A DNA stretch of 64,000 nt from an uncultured Muribaculaceae bacterium (lineage in GTDB: Bacteria > Bacteroidota > Bacteroidia > Bacteroidales > Muribaculaceae). The notes beneath the pieces were generated by a model. It had not been told where the DNA came from, ran no database searches, and worked only from the letters and a program-made list of their open reading frames with translations. Positions 16,790-24,924 of this stretch are shown here, one piece after another. The position numbers and the translations under genes were made by a program. Within the stretch, counting starts at the first letter, position 1. The number at the start of each line of letters is the position of its first letter. The stretch spans positions 1 through 64,000 of the forward strand of contig CAJTPK010000012.1 in NCBI GenBank assembly GCA_910578075.1, in the 5' to 3' direction.

Positions 16790-17240
16790 GGGAATCAACA
16801 CAATACTGTTAGATAGGGATGGTGTAATAAACAAGCTCAGGCACAATGATTATGTTAAAACCTGGAATGAGTTTGAATTTATACCCGGAATACTTGATTT
16901 GATTGCAGAATTGTCAGCTGAAATTAAACATCTATTTATAGTAACCAATCAACGTGGAGTTGGCAAGGGTGTAATGAGTGAGGAGGCATTGCTTAACATC
17001 CATGGTTTAATGCTTGATGAAATTCTAAGACATGGCGGCCGGATTGACAAGATATATTATTGTACGGCAGTAGATGACAATGACTATTTCCGTAAACCTA
17101 ATATTGGCATGTGGGAAACGATTCGGTTAGAATATCCGGATGTTCAAGCAGATTCTACACTTATGATAGGAGATTCTGAATCTGATATGGAGTTTGCAAA
17201 AAATTGTGGCATAATAGGAATAAAAGTCAATAACGCCTGA
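16764..17240 (+). CDS. gmhB: D-glycero-D-manno-heptose-1,7-bisphosphate 7-phosphatase
   Basis: A 158-residue HAD-IIIA phosphatase with LLDRDGVINKL (nucleophile and acid aspartates), TNQRGVGKG, the RKPNIGMW lysine motif and MIGDSESDMEFAKNCG. It removes the 7-phosphate before nucleotide transfer. The usual zinc-loop cysteines between the second and third motifs are reduced here to one YYC, so the zinc site may be missing. It is the last of the four GDP-heptose genes. Confidence 0.88.
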   Translation: MKMQNLPLEGINTILLDRDGVINKLRHNDYVKTWNEFEFIPGILDLIAELSAEIKHLFIVTNQRGVGKGVMSEEALLNIHGLMLDEILRHGGRIDKIYYCTAVDDNDYFRKPNIGMWETIRLEYPDVQADSTLMIGDSESDMEFAKNCGIIGIKVNNA

Positions 17241-17266
17241 ACTTAGGTAATAGTGCGTATTTTATT

Positions 17267-18343
17267 ATGAAAGTAGCTATAATTGGAACTGTTGGTGTGC
17301 CAGCATGTTATGGAGGCTTTGAAACTCTGGCTGAGAATCTTGTAGGCGAGAATTGTTCACCAGATATAGAATATACTGTATTTTGTAGTAGTAAAGCATA
17401 TAAAGATAAGCCTAAGCGTTATAAGAATGCAATTTTAAAATATTTGCCTTTCAAAGCTAATGATATTCAAAGTATTCCATATGATATTCTGTCACTGCTC
17501 CGATGCATGAGAGGGTACGATATTATACTTTATTTGGGTGTAAGCGTACCGATCTTTAATTTTTTGAAATTTTTCTGTAAGGGAAAAATAATAGCCAATA
17601 TTGATGGAATTTCTAAAAATAGAGACAAATATAAGAAGTATCATAAATTATATTTAGAATATCTGACAAAAAATAAAATTTTGGCACCAGACGCAATTAT
17701 AGCAGACAATAGAGGAATTCAGGACTATGCAAAAGATAATTTTGGCAGAGACTCGTTTTTAATTGCTTATGGAGGAGATCAGGTATTAAGGAATATATCA
17801 GTTGGTGAGCAAGATAGAATACTTAGCGATATGGGGCTGATATCTAAGAGTTACGCCATCTCTGTCTGCCGTATCGAACCTGAAAACAATTGTCATCTAA
17901 CATTGGAAGCATTCGCTAAAAGTGGTGATACACTTGTGTTTGTAGGAAACTGGAATAAGAGTGAGTATGGACGCATGTTGAAAGAAAAATTCCAACTTTA
18001 TAAAAATATCCATATTGTTGATCCAATTTATGATATCGATTTGCTTTATGTATTAAGAAACAACGCGAAAATGTATGTTCATGGTCATAAAGTAGGTGGG
18101 ACAAATCCGTCTCTTGTGGAAGCGATGTTTTTTGGTATTCCAATCTTATGCTTTGATGTTGTGTATAATCGTGCTACGACCTTCGATGCGGCGGATTACT
18201 ACACAACAGCAGAAGAACTTGAAAAATTAATTAGACAGCATAAAGATTCCGGTGATTCTTTGCAAACACTGGCATACGAACACTATACTTGGAAGCATAT
18301 AGCTTCTGAATATGAGAAAGTTTATAAATTGATGCTATCATGA
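17267..18343 (+). CDS. DUF1972 glycosyltransferase (GT4, rhamnosyltransferase-like)
   Basis: The 358-residue protein starts MKVAIIGTVGVPACYGGFET, the signature of the DUF1972 N-terminal domain found in WcaL/Cps2T-type glycosyltransferases. The GT4 C-terminal domain shows YAISVCRIEPENNCHLTLEAF and GHKVGGTNPSLVEAMFFGIP. These enzymes often add rhamnose early in repeat-unit assembly, but the donor cannot be deduced here. It overlaps the next acetyltransferase gene by ATGA. Confidence 0.88.
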   Translation: MKVAIIGTVGVPACYGGFETLAENLVGENCSPDIEYTVFCSSKAYKDKPKRYKNAILKYLPFKANDIQSIPYDILSLLRCMRGYDIILYLGVSVPIFNFLKFFCKGKIIANIDGISKNRDKYKKYHKLYLEYLTKNKILAPDAIIADNRGIQDYAKDNFGRDSFLIAYGGDQVLRNISVGEQDRILSDMGLISKSYAISVCRIEPENNCHLTLEAFAKSGDTLVFVGNWNKSEYGRMLKEKFQLYKNIHIVDPIYDIDLLYVLRNNAKMYVHGHKVGGTNPSLVEAMFFGIPILCFDVVYNRATTFDAADYYTTAEELEKLIRQHKDSGDSLQTLAYEHYTWKHIASEYEKVYKLMLS

Positions 18344-18894
18344 CTAAACAGAGTTTTCCGGCACCTGTTTCTAAATGGTATTGGTTTTTGCAGATACTTA
18401 AAACCATAGTAAATATGAGTCTGATTAAATCGGTAATTAGGCTTTGTGGTTACTATGTTGTAAATTTCGTAGTAGGTAAGAATACAGCTAAAATTGGAAA
18501 GAATACAAATATACATCCAACTGTAATTATCCGTGAAGGTCAGAATGTTGAGATAGGGGATAACTGTTATTTCAATCATAATACGATACTTACTGGTGGT
18601 CATTCTGATGGAAAGTTAATTATAGGTAATTATGTACAGACAGGACCGAACGTGGGTTTTTTCGTTGCAAATCATTACTACAAGGATCCATTAGTGCCTA
18701 TCAAGGAGCAAGGATATGATGAAAACGATATCATAATTGAGGATGATGTGTGGATTGGCGCCAATTCCATCATAACTTCCGGAGTAAGAATAGGCAAGGG
18801 GGCTGTAATAGGTGCGTGCTCAGTTGTTACTCGGAATATTCCTCCATATAGTATAGCAGCGGGTTGTCCGGCTAAAATTATTAAAAGCAGATAA
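18340..18894 (+). CDS. Hexapeptide-repeat acetyltransferase
   Basis: A second left-handed beta-helix acyltransferase, 184 residues, with a predicted amphipathic N-terminal region and hexads from about residue 48. VWIGANSIITSGVRIGKGA, VIGACSVVTRNIPP and SIAAGCPAKIIK are the canonical ending. FFVANHYYKDP contains the likely catalytic His. It probably O- or N-acetylates the glycan. An FdtC-like N-acetyltransferase role (partner to fdtA/fdtB at 41.5 kb) cannot be excluded but nothing in the sequence demands it. Confidence 0.85.
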   Translation: MTKQSFPAPVSKWYWFLQILKTIVNMSLIKSVIRLCGYYVVNFVVGKNTAKIGKNTNIHPTVIIREGQNVEIGDNCYFNHNTILTGGHSDGKLIIGNYVQTGPNVGFFVANHYYKDPLVPIKEQGYDENDIIIEDDVWIGANSIITSGVRIGKGAVIGACSVVTRNIPPYSIAAGCPAKIIKSR

Positions 18895-18898
18895 TTTA

Positions 18899-20044
18899 AT
18901 GTCAAGGGTAATATTGTTTGGTGGCGGCTTGCAGTCGCTTTCAATTTCACGAGGCCTTAAGGATTATAATCATTACGTGATAAATGTAGCGGATCGTCAA
19001 GCTGTTGGTAAATATGGAAAATTTGTTGATGACTTCATTCCTGTCGAATTAAACAATCTGACTCCAAATGCCTTTGCCAGAATTATAAAGGAGACAACAA
19101 CCGATGTTGTGATTCCTATGGAAGATGAGTATGCGGAGTGGCTGAGTCTTAATAAAGAGGCTATTGAAGGTATTTCAGATGCAAAGCTTGCTGTCGTTGA
19201 ACATTCATTGTTTAAACGGGTCATTAATAAATGCCACCTTTTGTCCGAATGTAAGAAGTCCGGGATTCCACATCCTAAAACTGAGTCTCTGCATATAGAT
19301 AAAATTCATGAGATTGCTGACAATCTATGTTTCCCTGTACTAATAAAACCCGATGTCTCTAACGGATCCAGAGGAATAGTAAGAGTTGATACTTCCGGAG
19401 AACTGATTGCAAAGGCTCCTGAAATCATATCAGCCTATGGTAGTTGCACAGTTCAAGAATTTATAGAGCAATCTCATTATTATAATGTAATGCTGTATAG
19501 GTATAAGGATGGATCTTGGGGACACTATGTTGTTACAAAAATTACGAGATATTATCCTGTCAAGGGTGGTAGCAGTAGTTTCTGTACTACAATTGACGGA
19601 GGTGACATTATCAAGCCTTGCATGAAACTTCTCGAAGTGCTTGGCTGGACAGGTTTCGCGGATTTTGATGTATTGGAGAAAGGTGAGGGAGATTACCGCA
19701 TTATAGAGATTAATCCACGTGTTCCAGCAAGTGTGCATGCGGCATATGTCTCCGGTGTCAATTATGGAGAGATGATTGTTGCCGATATGATTGAAAACAG
19801 AGCGATTGATAATATATACGAAACGGGCAAACATTTAAGATTCTTAGGTCTGGATATCGCCTGGTTTCTTGCTTCTCCTAATAGGTTTAAATCGTCGCCC
19901 TCATGGTTCAAATTTTTAGGCAAAAATATTTATTACCAAGAAGGTGGAATTAAAGATTTAAGGGCAATGCTTTACTCAATATATGTTGGAGTCAAGAAGC
20001 AGCTGTCGCCATCGTTCAGAAAATCAAAGTCGGGAATGAATTGA
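18899..20044 (+). CDS. ATP-grasp enzyme of the glycan cluster
   Basis: The 381-residue protein has an N-terminal Rossmann-like preATP-grasp part (RVILFGGGLQSLSISRGL) and an ATP-grasp core. FPVLIKPDVSNGSRGIVRV is the ATP loop, and GDYRIIEINPRVPASVHAA holds the Mg-binding Glu and Asn. It most resembles carbamoyl-phosphate-synthase-like ATP-grasp ligases, which join a carboxylate to an amine. In surface-glycan loci such proteins could attach an amino acid or other acid to a sugar. The substrate is unknown. It lies four bases after the acetyltransferase gene. Confidence 0.8.
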   Translation: MSRVILFGGGLQSLSISRGLKDYNHYVINVADRQAVGKYGKFVDDFIPVELNNLTPNAFARIIKETTTDVVIPMEDEYAEWLSLNKEAIEGISDAKLAVVEHSLFKRVINKCHLLSECKKSGIPHPKTESLHIDKIHEIADNLCFPVLIKPDVSNGSRGIVRVDTSGELIAKAPEIISAYGSCTVQEFIEQSHYYNVMLYRYKDGSWGHYVVTKITRYYPVKGGSSSFCTTIDGGDIIKPCMKLLEVLGWTGFADFDVLEKGEGDYRIIEINPRVPASVHAAYVSGVNYGEMIVADMIENRAIDNIYETGKHLRFLGLDIAWFLASPNRFKSSPSWFKFLGKNIYYQEGGIKDLRAMLYSIYVGVKKQLSPSFRKSKSGMN

Positions 20045-20065
20045 CTTTGAGCCGAAAATAATTTT

Positions 20066-20917
20066 ATGAATATATTGACTTTTGATGTCGAGGAGTGGTT
20101 TCATCTTCTCGATAACTCTTCTACGCGCAGTGCCGAACAGTGGAAGAATTTTGAGGTGCGTATTCATGAGAATATGGATCGTATTTTCCGTATTCTTGAC
20201 GATACCAATACTCGTGCTACATTCTTTATCATAGGATGGGTTGCAAGAACTTATCCCGAAGTTGTGAAGCGAATAGCGGAAAAGTATGAGATTGGTTCCC
20301 ATACGATGAATCATCAGCTTGTATGGCAGCAAAACAGAGATGAATTCAGACAGGATGTTGACAGTTCGATAAAGTTACTTGAAGATATCACTGGCAAGAG
20401 TGTGAGATGTTTTCGTGCCCCTGGTTTCTCTATACGAGAATCTGAGGCGTGGGCTTTCGAAACATTGGTTGATTTAGGTATTGAAATCGACTGCTCTGTA
20501 TTTCCCGCCCATCATGCACATGGTGGCATGCCTTCATATGGTAAGGGAGAGCCGGCTATTCTAAAAATGCATGGAAAAAACTTGAAGGAGTTTCCGATAT
20601 CTACAAAGGAGCTTGGTGGCAGGCATCTAATATATTCGGGTGGGGGATACTTCCGTCTTTTCCCATATTGGCTGATAAAGAAATGGGCTAAAGAAGATCA
20701 GGATTATCTTTTGAGCTATATTCGTCCCCGAGATCTAGATGCCGGCCAGCCGGTGATTAGTGAGTTGCCGCGTTCAAGAAAATTCAAGAGCTATGTGGGC
20801 TTGAAAGGCGCAGAGTCAAAGCTGAAACGGTTTCTTACCGATTTTAAGTTTGGTGATATAGGGGAGGCTGATAAAGGTATTGACTGGGGAAAAGTAAAGA
20901 TTCTGACTTTGGATTAA
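20066..20917 (+). CDS. Polysaccharide deacetylase family protein (DUF3473 type)
   Basis: The 283-residue NodB-homology protein starts MNILTFDVEEWFHLLD (the Asp-x-Glu catalytic start). It continues with the metal-binding GSHTMNHQ pair of histidines and RAPGFSIRESEAWAFETL. The C-terminus with FPYWLIKKWAKE resembles the DUF3473 extension of the XrtA/PEP-CTERM-associated deacetylases. There is no signal peptide, so it would act on a lipid-linked or nucleotide-linked intermediate in the cytoplasm. It is the last gene of the cluster, followed by a strong terminator. Confidence 0.87.
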   Translation: MNILTFDVEEWFHLLDNSSTRSAEQWKNFEVRIHENMDRIFRILDDTNTRATFFIIGWVARTYPEVVKRIAEKYEIGSHTMNHQLVWQQNRDEFRQDVDSSIKLLEDITGKSVRCFRAPGFSIRESEAWAFETLVDLGIEIDCSVFPAHHAHGGMPSYGKGEPAILKMHGKNLKEFPISTKELGGRHLIYSGGGYFRLFPYWLIKKWAKEDQDYLLSYIRPRDLDAGQPVISELPRSRKFKSYVGLKGAESKLKRFLTDFKFGDIGEADKGIDWGKVKILTLD

Positions 20918-20946
20918 TTTCGGTATTTCAAAATATATTCGTATAT

Positions 20947-21000
20947 TTATGGCGGTTTCTGCAAACATGTAGTTTGGCAGTAAACCGCCATAATTTTTTT
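20947..21000 (+). terminator. Strong intrinsic terminator closing the polysaccharide cluster
   Basis: A 12-bp perfect stem (20947-20958 with 20982-20993) continues inward with CTG/CAG and CAAAC/GTTTG pairs, about 20 bp in total, followed by seven T. The GH2 start codon is only eight bases after the T-run. Confidence 0.85.
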
Positions 21001-21007
21001 AGCTGAT

Positions 21008-23434
21008 ATGATTAAATGGGTTTTATCTGTTGTATGTTTTTTAGCTGTGAATCTCGGTGCGCTTGGTCGTGAGGTGATTCCGGCTAATGACGGCTGGAGA
21101 TTCTTTGCCGGGGATCCGGACGGTGCTGAATTACCAGGCTATGCTGATTCCGGGTGGCTTGAAGTGTCGGTACCCCATGATTTTCAGATTTCACAACCGT
21201 GGGTGGAACCTGCGCCTGACGAGAAGCCGGATAATGACAATCCGATGGCAAATATCCGTAGCAGGCTGAGTGCCCGCGCGTTCAAGGAAATGGGTGTGGG
21301 TTGGTATCGCAAACATTTCCATGCGCCGTCAGATTGGAAGGAGAAACGTGTCGTTGTTGATTTTGAAGGTATACTGCTTACGGGAGATGTCTTTCTTAAT
21401 GGAAAACGTATCGGTGGCACAGACTATGGGTATCTCGGTTTTGAGTCTGATATATCTGATTTATTGAATATCGGAGGTGAAAATGTTCTTGCAGTTCGTG
21501 CTGACACCGGAAAACCTGATAATTCACGGTGGTACACGGGTGCCGGGTTGTATCGGGATGTGAATTTTATCATTACATCGAAAGATAGGTATTTTATGCG
21601 TCATCCTTTGCAAATCACCACTCCAGATGTGTCGGCATCTAATGCAGCAGTGATTGTAGCAGGGGAGGTGTTCAACAATGTAAAATGTGACAGCATATCA
21701 GTAGGAATAGAAATCGTGTCACCTACAGGTGATAAATTATATGAGCGTATATCCCGACATAAAACTCATCCAAGACAGAAGGCACGGGAATATATGTTTG
21801 ATAGTATAATGATTGAAAAACCGTTACTCTGGGATACTGAATCACCGAATCTTTACACTGTCACAGTGTCGTTGCTCAATGATGATGGAGAGGTGGTGGA
21901 TTCAGTTGATGAGAGGTTCGGTATACGCAAGGTAGAGTTTTCTCCTGAATATGGCATGAAGCTAAACGGAAGAAAGATCCTGCTCAAAGGAATTGCAAAT
22001 CATCACACTCTTGGTGCCCTCGGGGCTGCAGCGTATCCTGCAGCTATGGAAAAGAGGTTGATGATGCTGAAAGATTTCGGATTCAATCATGTGCGAACAT
22101 CGCATAACCCATATAGCAAGTCGTTTCTTGATTTATGTGACAAGCATGGTATTCTTGTTGTAGATGAGCTGTATGATAAATGGACAACACAATACGCTGG
22201 GGGCAGGAAACCGTGGACAGAGCAATGGCAGCATGATGTGACAGAGTGGGTGAGGCGCGATCGCAACCATCCTTCTGTGGTGATATGGAGCCTGGGAAAT
22301 GAGTTGCAGTTGATACCGGATTTGCCTTTCAACGATTGGGGAGTTACACCATACAGATTGCAGAAAACATTGCTCAACAGATATGACACTACCCGTCCTG
22401 TCACTGTGGCAATGCATCCAAGGGGGCGGAATGAACTTACTGACAGTCTTCCGGCCCCATTAGCTATGGTGACCGATATCGCTTCCTATAACTATAGATA
22501 TATGTATTTCCCGGGAGATTCCCGTCGTTTTCCCAATATGATGTTCTACCAGAGCGAGGCGAACACATCCGGAATGGGACCTAACTTCTATGATATGGAT
22601 CTTGATAAAGTTCTCGGTTTGGCTTACTGGGGTATGATAGACTATTTCGGAGAATCAGCAGGCTGGCCGGCAAAGGGTTGGACTCAGGGTGTGTTTGACG
22701 TATCTCTCGAACCAAAACCAATGGCATATTTTCTGCGAAGCATTTTTAAACCCGAGGAGCCGATTGTCAGAATATCAGTTATTGATGATGAAAATTCCTT
22801 GATGTGGAATGATGTGCAGGTCGGAGTAAAGTCTATGTCGTCTCATTGGAACAGGAAAGAGGGAGCTGATATTAAATTATATACATTTACCAATGCCGAA
22901 GAAGTGGAGCTTCTGGTGAATGGCAAGAGTCTGGGGCGTAAATATAATAATATCGCAGATTCAAAATCACGCAACCGGATTTTATGGGAGAAAGTGCCGT
23001 ATGCATCCGGTAAGATTGAGGCGCGGGCATATTCAGGCGGGAAGAAGGTTGCATCGCATTTGTTGAAAACAGCAGGAAAGGGGATAAAGCTCATTGCGGA
23101 GGGGGATAATAATGCTTGGAAGGCAGATGGAAGAGATCTGCAACATGTGAGGGTTACAGCTGTTGATAAAAAGGGAATACGCGACCATTCAGCTCATCAA
23201 ACCGTTAATTTCAAGGTGAATGGCCCGGCGCAGATAATTGGCGTGATAAATGGTGACATGTATAGTGGCGAGGCTTTAACCGGAAACATGCGCTCCTTAT
23301 ATAATGGCTCGTGTGTCGTCATATTGAAATCGATGAACAACGCCACCGGTGAGCGCGCCAGTCGTAAGGTGCGTCTGAGCGCAGAAGCGGAAGGATTGGA
23401 TGCAGCAGAAATAGAATTTGAACTTTTTTACTGA
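21008..23434 (+). CDS. Secreted GH2 glycosidase (beta-galactosidase-like, DUF4982 type)
   Basis: The 808-residue protein has a signal peptide (hydrophobic residues 3-20) and the GH2 order: sugar-binding jelly roll, Ig-like domain, TIM barrel. The acid/base Glu is near residue 432 in WSLGNELQ and the nucleophile Glu near 517 in YQSEANTS. The region after GLAYWGMIDYFGES up to LLVNGKSLGRK matches the DUF4982 domain, and a further Ig-like domain closes the protein. It probably releases beta-linked galactose or a related sugar in the periplasm. No susC/susD pair is in the window. Its start lies directly behind a terminator with no visible promoter in between. Confidence 0.88.
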   Translation: MIKWVLSVVCFLAVNLGALGREVIPANDGWRFFAGDPDGAELPGYADSGWLEVSVPHDFQISQPWVEPAPDEKPDNDNPMANIRSRLSARAFKEMGVGWYRKHFHAPSDWKEKRVVVDFEGILLTGDVFLNGKRIGGTDYGYLGFESDISDLLNIGGENVLAVRADTGKPDNSRWYTGAGLYRDVNFIITSKDRYFMRHPLQITTPDVSASNAAVIVAGEVFNNVKCDSISVGIEIVSPTGDKLYERISRHKTHPRQKAREYMFDSIMIEKPLLWDTESPNLYTVTVSLLNDDGEVVDSVDERFGIRKVEFSPEYGMKLNGRKILLKGIANHHTLGALGAAAYPAAMEKRLMMLKDFGFNHVRTSHNPYSKSFLDLCDKHGILVVDELYDKWTTQYAGGRKPWTEQWQHDVTEWVRRDRNHPSVVIWSLGNELQLIPDLPFNDWGVTPYRLQKTLLNRYDTTRPVTVAMHPRGRNELTDSLPAPLAMVTDIASYNYRYMYFPGDSRRFPNMMFYQSEANTSGMGPNFYDMDLDKVLGLAYWGMIDYFGESAGWPAKGWTQGVFDVSLEPKPMAYFLRSIFKPEEPIVRISVIDDENSLMWNDVQVGVKSMSSHWNRKEGADIKLYTFTNAEEVELLVNGKSLGRKYNNIADSKSRNRILWEKVPYASGKIEARAYSGGKKVASHLLKTAGKGIKLIAEGDNNAWKADGRDLQHVRVTAVDKKGIRDHSAHQTVNFKVNGPAQIIGVINGDMYSGEALTGNMRSLYNGSCVVILKSMNNATGERASRKVRLSAEAEGLDAAEIEFELFY

Positions 23435-23451
23435 ATTTTTTTAATAAATAT

Positions 23452-23482
23452 TTGCTTATATCGGAAAGTTTATTTAACTTTG
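23452..23482 (+). promoter_or_regulatory. Promoter of tRNA-Cys
   Basis: TTTG at 23452-23455, 19 bases, then TAACTTTG at 23475-23482 is a full consensus match. The expected start is about 11 bases before the mature tRNA. Confidence 0.8.
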
Positions 23483-23499
23483 CACTCGCAAAAGCAAAG

Positions 23500-23570
23500 G
23501 GTGCCATGTCCGAGTGGTTAGGTACCGGTCTGCAAAACCGTTTACACCAGTTCGAATCTGGTTGGCACCT
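23500..23570 (+). tRNA. tRNA-Cys(GCA)
   Basis: The 7-bp acceptor stem pairs GGTGCCA (23500-23506) with TGGCACC (23563-23569). The anticodon loop CTGCAAA gives GCA at 23532-23534. The T arm ACCAG-TTCGAAT-CTGGT is perfect, and discriminator T at 23570 is the cysteine identity base. CCA is not encoded. Confidence 0.97.
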
Positions 23571-23574
23571 CAAT

Positions 23575-23610
23575 AAAACAGGCTTATCTCATTGAGATAA
23601 GCCTGTTTTT
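23575..23610. terminator. Bidirectional terminator between tRNA-Cys and the propeller gene
   Basis: An almost perfect hairpin (AAAACAGGCTTATCTC and its complement, 23575-23609) lies between converging transcripts. It has A-runs on the left and T-runs on the right, so it can end transcription in both directions. Confidence 0.85.
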
Positions 23611-23633
23611 ATTAGTACTATTTTTATTTATTA

Positions 23634-24611
23634 TTACTCTTTCTCGTAGATGTAGACTTCATGGATCTCCTTGGTGTAGCCTTCATCGGTCAGGGGGCCT
23701 TGTGACATGCCAAGCACAATCTTTGTCCCTCTGTTATTCAGCACAAGTAAGTCGCCATTAACAGGGTCTATGGCTACTCCTTCAATTTCTCCGGCTCTTT
23801 TAAAGTCGCTCATCTCACGAAAGTGGCTGACTCTCCCAAGTTGCGCACCGCCTGCTATTTTGCCTCTGCGCATCTCCGGTTTGCCATTGGAATCGAGCTT
23901 TACGCTGAATGGCGTCTCTTTGACTACTTCTTCGCCTTCCATAAGTCCGGTATAGGGGACATCGCCGAGGTCTGCCACGTAGAGGTTATCTGCAATCCCG
24001 TAGGATGCTTCGCCGTCATCGGCAGAGAATATTATCTTTCCATCTGCAATCGTGATTCCTTGACACCAATATGGGGTAGGGGCGCACTGCATTTTTGTAT
24101 GATAGCGTCCTGTTTCCAAGTCATAGCAGTATGCATAGCGGGAATCTACCCAATCGCTCATCCAGACCATGTTCTTGTCTCTGTCTACAGCGATACCTGA
24201 CACCTCAACCTGACCGGATTCCGGACTCCATGGAAGGTCGCGCTTCCATTCGAGGGTGTTGGCGTCATAAATAGAGACGGCGATGTTAAAGCCTCGCCCA
24301 TATTCAAATTTTTCTATGCCGCAGTATATCTCTCCGTTCCATACATCAATATCACCGAAATGATTGGCAATTTCGGGATGTTGGAACGGCTGTTTGTTGA
24401 CGGCTATGAGATTCCAGTTTTTATCATATTTATACAGGGCTTTTGTGTCAGATACGTAATAATGTGTGCTGTCGACTGCGATTCCCTGACGACCCTCTAC
24501 CGGAACAATTTTCTTAAGCCTGTATTTTTCGCCTATCAGCCCTGCGTTCGCTATTGACACACAGAGAGATGATAGGAGAGCTGTTGCTATGAATTTGGTG
24601 TATGCTTTCAT
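23634..24611 (-). CDS. Secreted beta-propeller-like protein of unknown function
   Basis: The 325-residue protein has a signal peptide ending near SIANA. It shows repeated propeller-like strands: GIAVDSTHYYVSDTKALYKY, VEVSGIAVDRDKNMVWMSDW, CQGITIADGKIIFSADD, IEGVAIDPVNGDLLVLNN. The pattern recalls SMP-30/SdiA-regulated/NHL-type propellers, but no catalytic or metal set can be identified with confidence. It is exported, probably periplasmic. It stands alone between the tRNA-Cys terminator and a repeat-rich intergenic region. Confidence 0.65.
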   Translation of the reverse strand: MKAYTKFIATALLSSLCVSIANAGLIGEKYRLKKIVPVEGRQGIAVDSTHYYVSDTKALYKYDKNWNLIAVNKQPFQHPEIANHFGDIDVWNGEIYCGIEKFEYGRGFNIAVSIYDANTLEWKRDLPWSPESGQVEVSGIAVDRDKNMVWMSDWVDSRYAYCYDLETGRYHTKMQCAPTPYWCQGITIADGKIIFSADDGEASYGIADNLYVADLGDVPYTGLMEGEEVVKETPFSVKLDSNGKPEMRRGKIAGGAQLGRVSHFREMSDFKRAGEIEGVAIDPVNGDLLVLNNRGTKIVLGMSQGPLTDEGYTKEIHEVYIYEKE

Positions 24612-24692
24612 ATCTATATTCTATTATCTTTTGCAAAGATAATATTTTGGATTGATAATCTTTATATTCTTCATGCAAAGTTAGAATTTCTC

Positions 24693-24711
24693 CACGCACC
24701 GCAGGTGCGTG
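24693..24711. repeat. Short hairpin beside the tandem repeats
   Basis: CACGCACC (24693-24700) pairs perfectly with GGTGCGTG (24704-24711) around GCA. It lies 12 bases before the tandem-repeat array, upstream of the minus-strand propeller gene. Confidence 0.5.
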
Positions 24712-24722
24712 CACTCAACCCT

Positions 24723-24840
24723 CATTGCCTCGAATAAATAGCCACCCAACCGCATTGCCTCGAATAAATAGCCACCCAACCCGCATTGCTTCGAATAAAT
24801 AGCCACCCAACCGCATTGCCTCGAATTAATAGCCACTCGA
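24723..24840. repeat. Four-copy ~30-bp tandem repeat
   Basis: The gene-free stretch 24612-24924 holds four copies of a 30-31 bp unit starting at 24723, 24753, 24784 and 24814. Each unit contains TCGAATAAATAGCCACCCAA and then CGCATTGC; the last is diverged (AATTAATAGCCACTCG). Neither strand gives a convincing gene here. It could be an intergenic repeat, a regulatory site array, or a source of length variation. Confidence 0.8.
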
Positions 24841-24908
24841 AAATTGATAGCGAGGATTTTTTTGTGGGGGAAATTCAAAATTGAGTTTTATTTGTTATTA
24901 AATTAAGT

Positions 24909-24916
24909 TAAATTTG
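24909..24916 (+). promoter_or_regulatory. -7 element before the GT4/UPF0104 pair
   Basis: TAAATTTG matches TAnnTTTG, eight bases before ATG 24925. The -33 region is not clear (GTTTTATTTG at 24885-24894 lies close to it). Confidence 0.5.
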
Positions 24917-24924
24917 CAGAATTT

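Noticed and set aside
24723..24840. Possible CRISPR array
   Set aside because: Units are contiguous without unique spacers and no cas genes are present.
24681..24878. Minus-strand frame through the tandem repeats giving a repeated GGYLFEAMR-like peptide
   Set aside because: The periodic peptide is a by-product of a ~30-bp repeat; one unit is 31 bases long, so the coding phase shifts, and there is no signal for translation.
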